Shown here: piece by piece, positions 8,423 to 16,823 of the stretch
Position numbering within the stretch: the first letter of the stretch is position 1
Layout of the letters: every line of letters starts with the position of its first letter
From: Actinomycetota bacterium
Lineage (GTDB): Bacteria > Actinomycetota > Actinomycetes > Streptosporangiales > Streptosporangiaceae
Length of the DNA stretch: 64,000 nt
Direction: 5' to 3'
Assembly (NCBI GenBank): GCA_027313705.1
Contig: DAHVDE010000038.1
Location: forward strand, 34,984 to 98,983
Position numbers and translations under genes: made by a program
The notes under the pieces: generated by a model
The model's input: only the letters and a program-made list of their open reading frames with translations
Told to the model about the DNA's origin: nothing
Database searches by the model: none

Positions 8423-9040
8423 ATGGTGTTGCGACGACGGTCAGGTGGCGCTACGGCCACGCAGGAAAATGATCAGGCTAGCCAGCCACTAGAACTTGGC
8501 AGGCAGGCAGGCAAGGGCAAGCCCACGCCCAAGCGGAGCGAGGTGGAGCGGGCCAGGCGCCAGCCTTATGCCGCGCCGCCCAAAGATGCCAAGGACCGCA
8601 AGGCGGCCGCGGCCCACGACCGTGAACGCAGGCGACTCGAGCGGGAACGTCAGACCGCGGCCATGAAACGCGGCGAGGAGTGGGCGATCCCGGCGAAGGA
8701 CAGGGGCGCGGTAAAAGCGCTCGCCAGGGACTACGTCGACTCGCGCAGGCTGCTGGTCAGCGAGTACATACTGTTCGCCGTCTTCATCCTGATCTTCATC
8801 ATTTTCGCGCTCGGCTCGCACAAGGCCTACTCGAACACCATCTTGTACCTTGAGCTCTTCATCGTCTTGGTGATCGCGGTGGAGGGCATCTACCACGGCG
8901 CCATGGTGGCGCGCCTGGCCAAGCAGCGCCTGCCGGCCGAGAGCACCCGCGGCATCACCTGGTACGTCGTCAAGCGCAGCCTGCGGCTGCGCGCGTCGCG
9001 GATTCCGCCGGCCAGGGTCAAGCGAGGAGACCGCATCTGA
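8423..9040 (+). CDS. DUF3043 membrane protein
   Basis: Actinobacterial protein of 205 residues: a basic low-complexity N-terminal half, the conserved block AIPAKDRGAVKALARDYVDS, then two hydrophobic helices (about 117-135 and 143-160) and a basic C-terminus with the LRLR segment. This is the DUF3043 (PF11241) layout. Function unknown. Divergent from pspA; the stop overlaps the next start as TGATG. Confidence 0.85.
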   Translation: MVLRRRSGGATATQENDQASQPLELGRQAGKGKPTPKRSEVERARRQPYAAPPKDAKDRKAAAAHDRERRRLERERQTAAMKRGEEWAIPAKDRGAVKALARDYVDSRRLLVSEYILFAVFILIFIIFALGSHKAYSNTILYLELFIVLVIAVEGIYHGAMVARLAKQRLPAESTRGITWYVVKRSLRLRASRIPPARVKRGDRI

Positions 9041-10029
9041 TGGAGTTCCGCAATCTTGGCCGGAGTGGCCTGGTCGTAAGCGAGATCGCCTTCGGCAACT
9101 GGCTGACGCACGGCTCCCAGATCGCGGAGGAGGCCGCAAAAGACTGCGTGCACGCGGCCCTCGACGAAGGCATCACGACCTTCGACACCGCCGACGTCTA
9201 CGCGAACACCGCCGCCGAGTCGGTGCTCGGCCGGGCGCTGCACGGCATCAGGCGGGAGTCGCTGGAGATCTGCACGAAGGTGTTCTGGCCAACCGGGCCA
9301 GGTCGCAACGACCGCGGCCTGTCACGCAAGCACATCATGGAGTCTGCGCACGCATCGCTGCGGCGACTCGGCGTTGACTACATCGACTTGTACCAGGCGC
9401 ACAGGTTCGACCACGGCACGCCACTCGAAGAGACCATGCGGGCCTTCGACGACCTGGTACGCCAGGGCAAGATCCTCTATGTAGGCGTGTCTGAGTGGCG
9501 GGCAGAGGAGATCGCGGCCGCGTTGCGCATCGCCGGCCAGCTCGGCCTTGACCGCATTGTCTCCAACCAGCCGCAGTACAACATGATCTGGCGGGTCATC
9601 GAGGCAGAAGTGGTCCCGCTGTCGCTCGAGGAGGGCATCGGGCAGATCGTCTGGTCACCGATCGCCCAGGGCGTGCTGACAGGCAAGTACCTGCCAGGTG
9701 CGGCGCCGCCGGCCGGATCGCGCGCCGCGGACCAGCGCGGGTCCAGGGTCATCAGCGAACTGCTGACCGGCGAGGTGCTGAATGCCGTGCAGGAACTGCG
9801 TCAGGTGGCGCAGGAGGCCGGCCTGCTCCTGTCGCAGCTAGCGGTCGCCTGGACGCTGCAAAATCCGGCCGTAAGCGCCGCGATCATCGGCGCGAGCAGG
9901 CCAGAGCATGTTCGCGAGAACGTGAAGGCGGCAGGCGTGCGACTCGAACCTGAGCTGATGGCCAGGATCGACGAGATCATGCGCCCTGTGATCGTCAGCG
10001 ACCCGGAGCGCACTCAGAGCCCGCAGTAA
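9040..10029 (+). CDS. Aldo/keto reductase (potassium-channel beta-subunit-like group)
   Basis: NADPH-dependent (alpha/beta)8-barrel oxidoreductase of 329 residues. The catalytic tetrad is visible: Asp and Tyr in FDTADVYAN, Lys in ICTKVFWP and His in YQAHRFD. The C-terminal IIGASRPEHVRENV block binds NADP(H). The overall pattern is closest to the Kv-beta/YghZ branch. Substrate not predictable. Translationally coupled to the DUF3043 gene. Confidence 0.9.
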   Translation: MEFRNLGRSGLVVSEIAFGNWLTHGSQIAEEAAKDCVHAALDEGITTFDTADVYANTAAESVLGRALHGIRRESLEICTKVFWPTGPGRNDRGLSRKHIMESAHASLRRLGVDYIDLYQAHRFDHGTPLEETMRAFDDLVRQGKILYVGVSEWRAEEIAAALRIAGQLGLDRIVSNQPQYNMIWRVIEAEVVPLSLEEGIGQIVWSPIAQGVLTGKYLPGAAPPAGSRAADQRGSRVISELLTGEVLNAVQELRQVAQEAGLLLSQLAVAWTLQNPAVSAAIIGASRPEHVRENVKAAGVRLEPELMARIDEIMRPVIVSDPERTQSPQ

Positions 10030-10066
10030 CGGTCCCTAGGCGGCACCCATGACCTGCCGCAGCGCG

Positions 10067-10276
10067 TCAGTCCTGCGGGTGCAGGCTCATCGGACCGTAC
10101 TCGATCCTGCCATCTTCAAGCAGGCTGACCTGGTCAACGCCCGACTCGAGCAGGCTGCGCCAGTGCTCGCCCAGCCAGGTCTCCGCGTCCCCTTGACTAC
10201 CGAAAGTCTCCCTGGGCAGCCCGCGCGCGGTAGCCGCCGTCCCGTCCGCCTTCTGGTACTGCCAGGTCCAGGTCAT
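10067..10276 (-). CDS. Small conserved actinobacterial protein, unknown function
   Basis: 69 residues beginning MTWTWQYQKADGT and ending in GPMSLHPQD. I recognise this as a family widespread in actinobacteria but with no assigned role. There are no cysteines, membrane segments or catalytic motifs; a single compact alpha/beta domain with two conserved tryptophan positions is likely. Convergent with the aldo/keto reductase. Confidence 0.7.
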   Translation of the reverse strand: MTWTWQYQKADGTAATARGLPRETFGSQGDAETWLGEHWRSLLESGVDQVSLLEDGRIEYGPMSLHPQD

Positions 10277-10473
10277 GGCTGACAGCGTATGACCGCGGCC
10301 CGCGCGGACCGGCGCCGGCTCCCCTGCGGCGCACCGCGGTTCTGGCGTGCCGCAAGCAGGCTGGCGAGGCGTGACTTGACCGCAATTAACGTCGATCGCG
10401 GATTCCGCGAGTGAACATGGCCAGGTAGCACGCGGGAACTGTTAAGTTCTAAAGCCTAGGACGCCGCAGGCAA

Positions 10474-11436
10474 ATGCCTGACGTCGGTCAGCAGGCAAGA
10501 CCAGCAACAGGCAAGACCAGCAGATCAAGGTGGTGGACGGCATTGGCGCGCGTTGTCGTCGTTGGTGACCTCATGACCGACACCGTCGCACATGCGATGC
10601 TGCCGCTGGCCAAGGCCAGCGATACGCCCGCGACGGTAACCATGCATGGCGGCGGTTCTGGCGCCAACATCGCCGCCTGGCTGGCGGTGGACGGCACCGA
10701 AGTGGCCTTCGTCGGGCGGCGCGGCGCCGACATCGCGGGCAGGAACAGGGACATGGAACTCATGGGCTACGGCGTTGACGCCAGGCTCGTGATGGACCCG
10801 GAGCGGCCGACGGGTACCTGCGTGGTCATGGTCACCCATAAGGGCGATCAGACCATGATGTCTGACCCGGGCGCCAACGCCGCCCTGTCGCCTGATGACC
10901 TGCCCAAGGACCTGTTCACTCCTGGCTGTCACTTGCACGTGTCCGGTTACACCCTACTTAACGCCAGCTCCAGGCAAGCTACCCTGGCCGCGATCGCGAT
11001 GGCCAGGCGCGCGGGCATGACGATTTCGGTGGACGGCGCCTCTTCCGCTCCGCTCGAGCGGGCAGGTGCCGAGCCCTTCCTGCAGATGACCAACGGCGCC
11101 GTGCTGTTGTTCGTGAACGCCGACCAGGGCCGGGTGCTTACCGGCAGGTCCGAGCCTGAGCAGGCCGCCAGGGTACTCAATGCCTGGTACCCGCACGTTG
11201 TCATGAAGCTTGCCGACCAGGGCGCGCTCTTCTACGCCAACGGCAGGCCAGATCCGGTCAGAGTGCCCGCGCCTCCCGTCGAGCGCATCGTGGACCGCAC
11301 CGGCGCCGGAGACGCGTTCTGCGCGGGCTTCCTGCCCGCCTGGCTGGACAAGAAGCCACCGCACGAGGCACTGACCAGCGGCTGTCGGCTGGCCGCCATG
11401 GCACTTGGCCTCGTCGGCGCCAGGCCGCTCCTTTAG
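10474..11436 (+). CDS. PfkB-family carbohydrate/nucleoside kinase
   Basis: Second ribokinase-like enzyme in the window, about 297-320 residues. The glycine-rich GGGSGANIAAWLA region and DRTGAGDAFCAGFL with catalytic Asp are intact. The domain really begins at ARVVVVGDL, so the start may be the TTG at 10543; the listed ATG at 10474 adds 23 residues, part of them coded by a 15-bp repeat (10492-10506 and 10508-10522). Substrate unknown. It stands alone, 93 bp before parC. Confidence 0.82.
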   Translation: MPDVGQQARPATGKTSRSRWWTALARVVVVGDLMTDTVAHAMLPLAKASDTPATVTMHGGGSGANIAAWLAVDGTEVAFVGRRGADIAGRNRDMELMGYGVDARLVMDPERPTGTCVVMVTHKGDQTMMSDPGANAALSPDDLPKDLFTPGCHLHVSGYTLLNASSRQATLAAIAMARRAGMTISVDGASSAPLERAGAEPFLQMTNGAVLLFVNADQGRVLTGRSEPEQAARVLNAWYPHVVMKLADQGALFYANGRPDPVRVPAPPVERIVDRTGAGDAFCAGFLPAWLDKKPPHEALTSGCRLAAMALGLVGARPLL

Positions 11437-11528
11437 CCAGGCCGCTCCTTTAGCCAGCCGCCTGACCCGGCCGGTCCGGCCGAGCGCGCCGGGTCCTGGC
11501 TGTCGCCAGCGCACGGCAGAATATCGGC

Positions 11529-14093
11529 ATGGCACGCAGCAGTAGGACAACCCCGCCTCCAGAAGACTTCGAGGAAAACATCGTCGACATCGACGTCACC
11601 GACGAGATGCGCGGCAGCTACCTCGAGTACGCGTACTCGGTGATCTACCAGCGGGCACTGCCCGACGCGCGCGATGGCCTCAAGCCGGTGCAACGCCGGA
11701 TCTTGTACCAGATGGCGGAGATGGGCCTGCGACCTGACCGGCCGCATGTCAAGTGCGCCCGTGTCGTCGGCGAGGTGATGGGCCGTCTGCACCCGCACGG
11801 CGACGGCGCGATCTACGACGCGCTTGTCCGCCTGGCGCAGCCGTTCGCGATGCGGCTGCCGATGGTCGACGGCCACGGGAATTTCGGCTCGCAGGGCAAC
11901 GACGATCCGCCCGCTGCCATGCGGTACACCGAGGCACGCCCGGCCGTCGCCGCTGTCGAGATGACCGCTTCACTCGACGAGGACACGGTCGACTTCATAC
12001 CGAACTACGACGGCACAGAGACCCAGCCGGAAGTCCTGCCATCTGGCCTGCCGAACCTCCTGGTCAACGGTGCGGCCGGGATCGCGGTCGGGATGGCGAC
12101 GAACATGGCGCCGCATAATCTCGCCGAGGTCATCGCGGCCGCCAGGCACCTGATTGCCAACCCTGACGCTGCCCTCGACGAGCTCATGCGGTTCGTGCCA
12201 GGCCCGGACCTGCCCACCGGCGGCAAGATCGTCGGACTTGACGGCATCAGGGATGCGTACGAGACCGGGCGAGGCATCTTCAAGACCCGCGCCGTGGCCA
12301 AGGTAGAGCAGATCACTGCACGCCGGTCAGGCATCGTGATCACCGAACTGCCTTACGGCGTCGGCCCCGAGAAGATCAGGGAGCGCATCAAGGACCTGGT
12401 GCAGGCCAAGAAGCTGCAAGGCGTGGCCGATGTCGTCGACCTGACCGACCGCACCAAGGGCCTGCGGCTGGTGATCGAGATCCGCAGCGGATTTCACCCT
12501 GAAGCGGTGCTCGAGAAGCTGTACCAGCTCACCCCGCTAGAAGACACGTTCGGAATCAACAACGTCGCGCTGGTCGGCGGCCAGCCTCGGGTGCTCGGCC
12601 TGCGTGAACTGCTCGAGATCTACGTCGAGCACCGGCTTGAGGTAGTGCGCCGCCGCACCGATTTCCGTCGCAGGAAGCGTACCGACAGGCTTCACCTGGT
12701 CGACGGCATCATCATCGCCCTGCTGAACATCGACGAAGTAATCCAGATCATCAGGACCAGTGACGACGCTGCTGACGCCAAGCAACGCCTGATATCCGTC
12801 TTCGACCTGTCAGATATCCAGGCGCAGTACATTCTCGACACTCCGTTGCGCCGCCTGACCAGGTACGACAAGCTCGAACTCGAACGCGAGCAGGAGACGC
12901 TGCGCACCGAGATCGCCGACCTGACCGCGATACTCGACTCCGACGAGAAGCTGCGCGAACTGGTTTCCGCTGAGCTAGCCGCCGTCGCGGAGAAGTTCGG
13001 TACCCCGCGCCGCACCGTGCTTCTCGAAGCCAGCGGGGTGACCAGGACAGCAGCGGTGCCGCTCGAGGTCGCCGACGACCCCTGCACCGTGCTGCTGTCC
13101 TCGGCCGGCCTGCTGGCCAGGACCGCCGCGGTAAAGCCGGCCACCGCGCAGCAGGAGCTACCGGAAGAAATTCTTCAGCCGCCAGCGAGCACCGGCGAGT
13201 CGCCGGGCAGGAAGCCTTCAGGCACGACGGGCAAGCAGGCAGAACCACGCAGCGCCCACGATGTGATCGTGTCTGCCGTCCACTCGACGGCCCGCGGCTC
13301 TATCGGCGCGCTGACCTCGCATGGCAGGCTCATCAGGCTTGGCGTGCTCGAACTGCCTGCCTTGCCGCCGACCGCGCACTCCCCTGGCCTGTCAGGCGGC
13401 GCCCCGATCACCGAGTTCGTGTCGACCGAGCGCGGGGAGACCGTGGTGGCGATCGTGGCAGCCGACGCGGCGGGCGCAGGTCTTGCAATCGGCACCGCCC
13501 ATGGCGTAGTCAAGCGGGTAGCCCCCGACTATCCGCAGAACCTGACCGATTTCGAGGTGATCGCGCTCAAGGATGGCGACCGGGTCGTCGGCGCCGTTCA
13601 ACTCGGTGAAGAAGGTGAGGAAGAACAGGACCTGGTGTTCATCACCAGCGATGCTCAGCTGCTCAGGTTCGCCGCCAGTTCAGTACGCCCGCAGGGTCGT
13701 GCGGCCGCTGGCATGGCCGGGATCAGGCTCGCTCCGCGAGCGACCGTGATCTGGTTCGGTGCCGTGGAACCCGAGGAAGGTCCGTACGAGCCTGTCGTGG
13801 TCACTGTGGCTGGCGCCGCTGGCGCGCTGCCTGGCACTACCGCGGCGAGCGTCAAGGTCATGCCCTACACCGAGTACCCGCCCAAGGGACGGGCCACCGG
13901 CGGGGTCCGCTGCCACAGGTTCCTGAAAGGCGAGGACACCCTGGTCCTGGCCTGGGCCGGACCAGGCCAGGCCAGAGCGGCCACGGCGGCTGGTACCCCG
14001 GTGCAACTCCCGTCGCCTGAAGGTCGCAGGGACGGCTCAGGTGAACGAGTACGCGAGCCGATCGCCGCCGTAGGCGGCTCCGCCCCAGCTTGA
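11529..14093 (+). CDS. parC: DNA topoisomerase IV subunit A (ParC-type)
   Basis: Type IIA topoisomerase cleavage subunit, 854 residues. The 5Y-CAP domain is complete, with KPVQRRILYQM, HPHGDGAIYD and the catalytic Tyr133 in AAMRYTEARPA. The C-terminal beta-pinwheel lacks the GyrA-box QRRGGKG, so this is ParC-like rather than GyrA; a ParE-type partner lies at 42-44 kb. A proline/serine-rich insert around residues 545-575 interrupts the C-terminal domain. The residue equivalent to quinolone-contact Ser83 of E. coli GyrA is Gly93. Confidence 0.92.
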   Translation: MARSSRTTPPPEDFEENIVDIDVTDEMRGSYLEYAYSVIYQRALPDARDGLKPVQRRILYQMAEMGLRPDRPHVKCARVVGEVMGRLHPHGDGAIYDALVRLAQPFAMRLPMVDGHGNFGSQGNDDPPAAMRYTEARPAVAAVEMTASLDEDTVDFIPNYDGTETQPEVLPSGLPNLLVNGAAGIAVGMATNMAPHNLAEVIAAARHLIANPDAALDELMRFVPGPDLPTGGKIVGLDGIRDAYETGRGIFKTRAVAKVEQITARRSGIVITELPYGVGPEKIRERIKDLVQAKKLQGVADVVDLTDRTKGLRLVIEIRSGFHPEAVLEKLYQLTPLEDTFGINNVALVGGQPRVLGLRELLEIYVEHRLEVVRRRTDFRRRKRTDRLHLVDGIIIALLNIDEVIQIIRTSDDAADAKQRLISVFDLSDIQAQYILDTPLRRLTRYDKLELEREQETLRTEIADLTAILDSDEKLRELVSAELAAVAEKFGTPRRTVLLEASGVTRTAAVPLEVADDPCTVLLSSAGLLARTAAVKPATAQQELPEEILQPPASTGESPGRKPSGTTGKQAEPRSAHDVIVSAVHSTARGSIGALTSHGRLIRLGVLELPALPPTAHSPGLSGGAPITEFVSTERGETVVAIVAADAAGAGLAIGTAHGVVKRVAPDYPQNLTDFEVIALKDGDRVVGAVQLGEEGEEEQDLVFITSDAQLLRFAASSVRPQGRAAAGMAGIRLAPRATVIWFGAVEPEEGPYEPVVVTVAGAAGALPGTTAASVKVMPYTEYPPKGRATGGVRCHRFLKGEDTLVLAWAGPGQARAATAAGTPVQLPSPEGRRDGSGERVREPIAAVGGSAPA

Positions 14094-14500
14094 GCGAGTT
14101 CTAGCAGTTCATTAGCTTAGTTTCGGCTGATCTACAGCTTGGCGGGCCATTGTTCTTAGATGGCGGGCCCGGCCGGGCCCGCCGCCAACGTCCACCAAGC
14201 AGGAGCGAACCCGTGGCTACAGTGGCAGCAACCAGGGCACGGCGCCTGATTTCGGCCGTCGCTCCTCCCTTCGGCCAGGACGCGACCGCCGCAGTGCTCA
14301 CTGAGCAGGCTCACCAGGCGGCAGGCACCGCCGATCCGGTGTCCGACGCTGATAAAGGCGCAGCGCTCGTTGCCGATCGCCGCCACCAGGAAGCAACGGA
14401 TTCGCGCTTCAGTCCGTCTAATGCAGAAAGCACGTCACGTCACTGGACCCATTAGTAGCCGCCAGCGGGCGACTACCACACCACATACCGCATACCCGGT
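14094..14500. other. Intergenic region after parC, no gene seen
   Basis: About 400 bases between parC and the first terminator-like hairpin. The open frames here have no recognisable domains or ribosome sites. No tRNA-like cloverleaf was found by eye. It marks the left border of the biosynthetic cluster. Confidence 0.5.
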
Positions 14501-14569
14501 GGCCCGGGTAGCGACGAACCCGGGCCTAGGCGGGGGGCGACCAGCGGGCACGTAATGGTCACCCCCCGC
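14501..14569. terminator. Two strong hairpins in series between convergent parC and transaminase genes
   Basis: First stem GGCCCGGGT/ACCCGGGCC (14501-14509 with 14518-14526, 8-base loop). Second stem 14530-14543 with 14556-14569, arms GCGGGGGGCGACCA and its partner with a single mismatch, 12-base loop. Neither is followed by a T-run, as is common for actinobacterial intrinsic terminators. They can act on both strands. Confidence 0.65.
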
Positions 14570-14611
14570 AGAAAGGCCCTTCAGTCCGGCGCCGTCGACC
14601 CCAGCGTCCGG

Positions 14612-15940
14612 CTAGCTCAGCCGGTCAGCGACGAGGGCGGCGAACCGGTCGAGGCCTTCCTCAAGCGCCTGCGGCGTCATCTGGCTGCACGCGAGCCTGG
14701 CCTGGTGCGACCCTCCTGCTCCGGCATAGAAGTGGCTCATCGGTGTCCAGAGCACGCCGTGCGCCCGAGCCGAGTACTCCATCAGTTCGTCATCAGCGAC
14801 GAACGGCAGCGTCACTACCGCGAAGAACCCGCCGGTCGGCGTGTTCCAGGTGACCGGCGACCCAGCCGGGAACCTGCGGTGCAGGCCGTCAAGCAAACGG
14901 CGCATGTTGGCCAGGTAATGCGCGGTCTCACGCTCGTTGGCCTTGGCCAGGGAAAAATCGTTGAGCAGCAGCTTTCCCCCGATCACGGCCTGGGCCACGG
15001 CGGGCGTGTTGACAGTGATCATGCTCTTGATCCGGCCCAGGTAGTCGGCAAGCAGGCTGACATGGCCTGAATCGGCAGCGACCCGCTGGTCGGCCACGGT
15101 GAACCCGACTCGTGCTCCGGGGAATCCCACCTTGGCGAAAGACCCGATATAGATGACCTGCCTGCGGGTGTCGAGTGCCTTGAGCGTGGGCAGGTGCTCG
15201 CCCGAGTGGAACGTGCCGTACGGGTTGTCTTCGATCAGCAAGATCTCCTCGGCGGCCGCCACCTCGAGCAGGCGCCGCCTGGTGGCCAGGCTCATGCTTA
15301 CCCCAGATGGGTTCGCGAAGTCCGGCATCAGATAGCACGCACGGACCCTGAGCCCGGCGCTCCTGGCGCGGCGGACCGTGGTCACCAGGTCGTCGAGGTC
15401 AATGCCGTCATCGCCGCCGCGCACGGGCCAGACCGGCAGATCGGCCAGCCGGGCGGCACCGGTCAGCCCGACATAGCTCGGCGACACGGAAAGCAGCACG
15501 TCGCTCTGATCGGCGCGAAGCGCCCGCAGCACGGCGAACATGCCTTCCTGGAAACCGACGGTCACCACGATCGCGGCAGGATCAGCCGCGATGCCCTCGT
15601 CGGTCTCCAGGTACCTGGCCACAAGTTCGCCGATCATGCCGTTGGTGCGGCCGTACTGGAATAGTGCCTGGTTCAGCCTGACCGTACTGAAGCCGCGCTC
15701 TGTGGTCAGGTACTCGCAGTAGGCGTCGAGGTACCTGTGGATCAAGCCGACGTCGAAGAACTGCTCGCAAGGTCGCCCGGAGGCGAACGAGATCGCGTCC
15801 GGGTACCGGCCGGCAATCTCGTTCAGGAAGTTCATCGACTCGAGTGCCGGGTCGACCAGCGAGCCGTGCAACGTGGCCGCGGCAAGGTCCGCTCCCTGAG
15901 CGACCTCGGCGAAGACACCGGCCTGGGTGCCGCTTGTCAT
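14612..15940 (-). CDS. Arylglycine transaminase, HpgT-like (PLP-dependent, fold type I)
   Basis: Class I/II aminotransferase of 442 residues. The segment SMNFLNEIAGRYPDAISFASGRP (residues 35-57), the FQYGRTNGMI block, PDFANPSG and the PLP Lys270 in GSFAKVGFPGARVGF are close to what I remember of HpgT, the hydroxy/dihydroxyphenylglycine transaminase of glycopeptide clusters that converts arylglyoxylates to arylglycines with tyrosine as donor. A hydroxymandelate-synthase-like gene in the same cluster supports this. Start ATG with AAGGGA upstream. First gene on the left edge of the cluster, divergent from the small peptide genes. Another aromatic or 2-aminoadipate transaminase role is possible. 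Confidence 0.8.
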   Translation of the reverse strand: MTSGTQAGVFAEVAQGADLAAATLHGSLVDPALESMNFLNEIAGRYPDAISFASGRPCEQFFDVGLIHRYLDAYCEYLTTERGFSTVRLNQALFQYGRTNGMIGELVARYLETDEGIAADPAAIVVTVGFQEGMFAVLRALRADQSDVLLSVSPSYVGLTGAARLADLPVWPVRGGDDGIDLDDLVTTVRRARSAGLRVRACYLMPDFANPSGVSMSLATRRRLLEVAAAEEILLIEDNPYGTFHSGEHLPTLKALDTRRQVIYIGSFAKVGFPGARVGFTVADQRVAADSGHVSLLADYLGRIKSMITVNTPAVAQAVIGGKLLLNDFSLAKANERETAHYLANMRRLLDGLHRRFPAGSPVTWNTPTGGFFAVVTLPFVADDELMEYSARAHGVLWTPMSHFYAGAGGSHQARLACSQMTPQALEEGLDRFAALVADRLS

Positions 15941-16275
15941 AGCTGTTGATCCCTTCGCGTCTGATTCCCATCTTTTCGGCTAACGACCCGTTCCGCAAGG
16001 AGGCCGGCAACGCCACCCTGGCGGCCTGATGCGGCGAGTGACGGCGGACCGTAAGAGCGGCCTGACGCTGAGCAGCGAAGGGTACCCTAAGCTTCGCGGA
16101 TACTTTCCGAAAAGGTAGGCGAATGTCACCGTCAGGGAAGAAGCGGAATGACCGGCTCCCTATCGCCGCAGGACAACAGCATGTTCGCAGGGCTTCGGAG
16201 CTGCCAATCCGGATAACGCGACGATGCGTACGGGACTGTCCAATCGGAAGTGACGTGGGATGAAGACTCCGATGC
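15941..16275. other. Divergent intergenic region, no gene seen
   Basis: 335 bases between the transaminase start and the candidate peptide promoter. It should hold the transaminase promoter on the minus strand. Short open frames lack plausible starts. Nothing else recognised. Confidence 0.45.
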
Positions 16276-16304
16276 TTGACATATCGACCGCCCGATACCA
16301 ATCT
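16276..16304 (+). promoter_or_regulatory. Candidate promoter for the peptide genes
   Basis: TTGACA at 16276-16281 and CAATCT at 16299-16304 with 17-bp spacing fit a principal-sigma promoter with an imperfect -10. It lies just before the first 212-bp repeat unit, so one transcript could cover both peptide genes. Confidence 0.4.
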
Positions 16305-16310
16305 AGCCGG

Positions 16311-16518
16311 TAGGTGATCTGATCCGGGTTTGCCGGCTGGTCACTTGCGGTTCCGTGCCACGCGGTTGTTAGCCGCGACGTTAGCCGCGACCGCAGCCCG
16401 TGCCCGACGCCCATGTGGCCAGGAAACCGGAGGGAGGCGCACAATGAGGGACGATCTCAAGGTTGAGAAGGACGACACCATCAAGCTCGAGAAGGACGAC
16501 ACCATCGTCAAGGACTAG
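16311..16518 (+). repeat. Tandem duplicated peptide unit, copy 1
   Basis: Contains a 133-base leader, a strong ribosome binding site and peptide gene 1. Copy 2 starts 212 bases later. In the leaders I count about six substitutions and one inserted base, so identity is about 95 percent, higher than in the 3' part of the peptide genes. The leader includes repeated GCGG/CCGC segments able to pair. Confidence 0.9.
16444..16518 (+). CDS. Small Lys/Asp-rich peptide 1, candidate ribosomal precursor peptide (24 aa)
   Basis: Starts MRDDLKVEKDD and ends DDTIVKD. The ATG follows GGAGGGAGG at optimal spacing. The body is a run of charged KD/KDD steps alternating with hydrophobic Val, Ile, Leu: V-E-K-D, L-E-K-D, I-V-K-D. 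The upstream frame is open, but copy 2 has a one-base shift just before its ATG, so only the region from this ATG is conserved in both copies. It lies between the HpgT-like transaminase and the AMP-ligase/ATP-grasp operon. I infer a peptide substrate for that ligase, by analogy with pheganomycin. A short regulatory or structural peptide cannot be excluded. Confidence 0.7.
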   Translation: MRDDLKVEKDDTIKLEKDDTIVKD

Positions 16519-16522
16519 GCAG

Positions 16523-16749
16523 TAGGTGACCTGATCCGGGTCACCCGGCTGGTCACTTGCGGTTCCGTGCCACGCGGTTGTTAGCCGCGACATAAGCCGC
16601 GACCGCAGCCCGTGCCCGACGCCCATGTGGCCAGGAAACCGGAGGGAGGCGCACAAATGAGGGATGATCTCAAGGTCGAGAAGGACGATGTAGTCGTCAA
16701 GGACCGCGACGATCTTATCGTCAAGGACGACGTCGTAGTGAAGGACTAG
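16523..16749 (+). repeat. Tandem duplicated peptide unit, copy 2
   Basis: Leader and start of peptide gene 2, nearly identical to copy 1. After the shared first eleven codons the coding part diverges, gaining extra VKD repeats. A terminator follows 21 bases after the stop. Confidence 0.9.
16657..16749 (+). CDS. Small Lys/Asp-rich peptide 2, candidate ribosomal precursor peptide (30 aa)
   Basis: Starts MRDDLKVEKDD like peptide 1 and continues with VVVKD, RDDLIVKD and a final DVVVKD. Three of its four Lys-Asp units follow Val/Ile-Val. Same strong GGAGGGAGG ribosome site. The repeated x-V-K-D units look like multiple copies of a core inside one precursor. Natural-product peptides of the pheganomycin type contain, as I recall, a Val-Lys-Asp stretch made ribosomally and capped with an arylglycine by an ATP-grasp ligase; the neighbouring genes fit that scheme. 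Too short for routine gene callers. Confidence 0.7.
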   Translation: MRDDLKVEKDDVVVKDRDDLIVKDDVVVKD

Positions 16750-16769
16750 CTCTAAGCCAGCTCTTTAAC

Positions 16770-16820
16770 GATCTCCCGGGCCCGGTCCGCATCGGATCGC
16801 GACCCGGGAGATCTGTTTTC
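16770..16820. terminator. Intrinsic terminator after the peptide genes
   Basis: Stem GATCTCCCGGG (16770-16780) pairs with CCCGGGAGATC (16803-16813), 11 bp perfect, with a 22-base loop that can itself pair, followed by TGTTTTCC. It separates the peptide transcript from the convergent AMP-ligase gene whose stop begins at 16824. Confidence 0.8.
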
Positions 16821-16823
16821 CGG

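Noticed and set aside
14150..14455. Possible protein in the parC-transaminase gap
   Set aside because: Composition and codon positions look non-coding, and no ribosome site or domain is evident.
16330..16443. N-terminal extension of peptide 1 to a 62-residue protein
   Set aside because: The second copy has a one-base insertion just before its ATG, so this frame is not conserved; the conserved ATG has the strong ribosome site.
16160..16656. Two related minus-strand frames opposite the peptide leaders (products starting MCASLRFPGHMG)
   Set aside because: They are identical only because the DNA is duplicated, and lack a ribosome site or domains; the plus-strand peptides have far better start signals.
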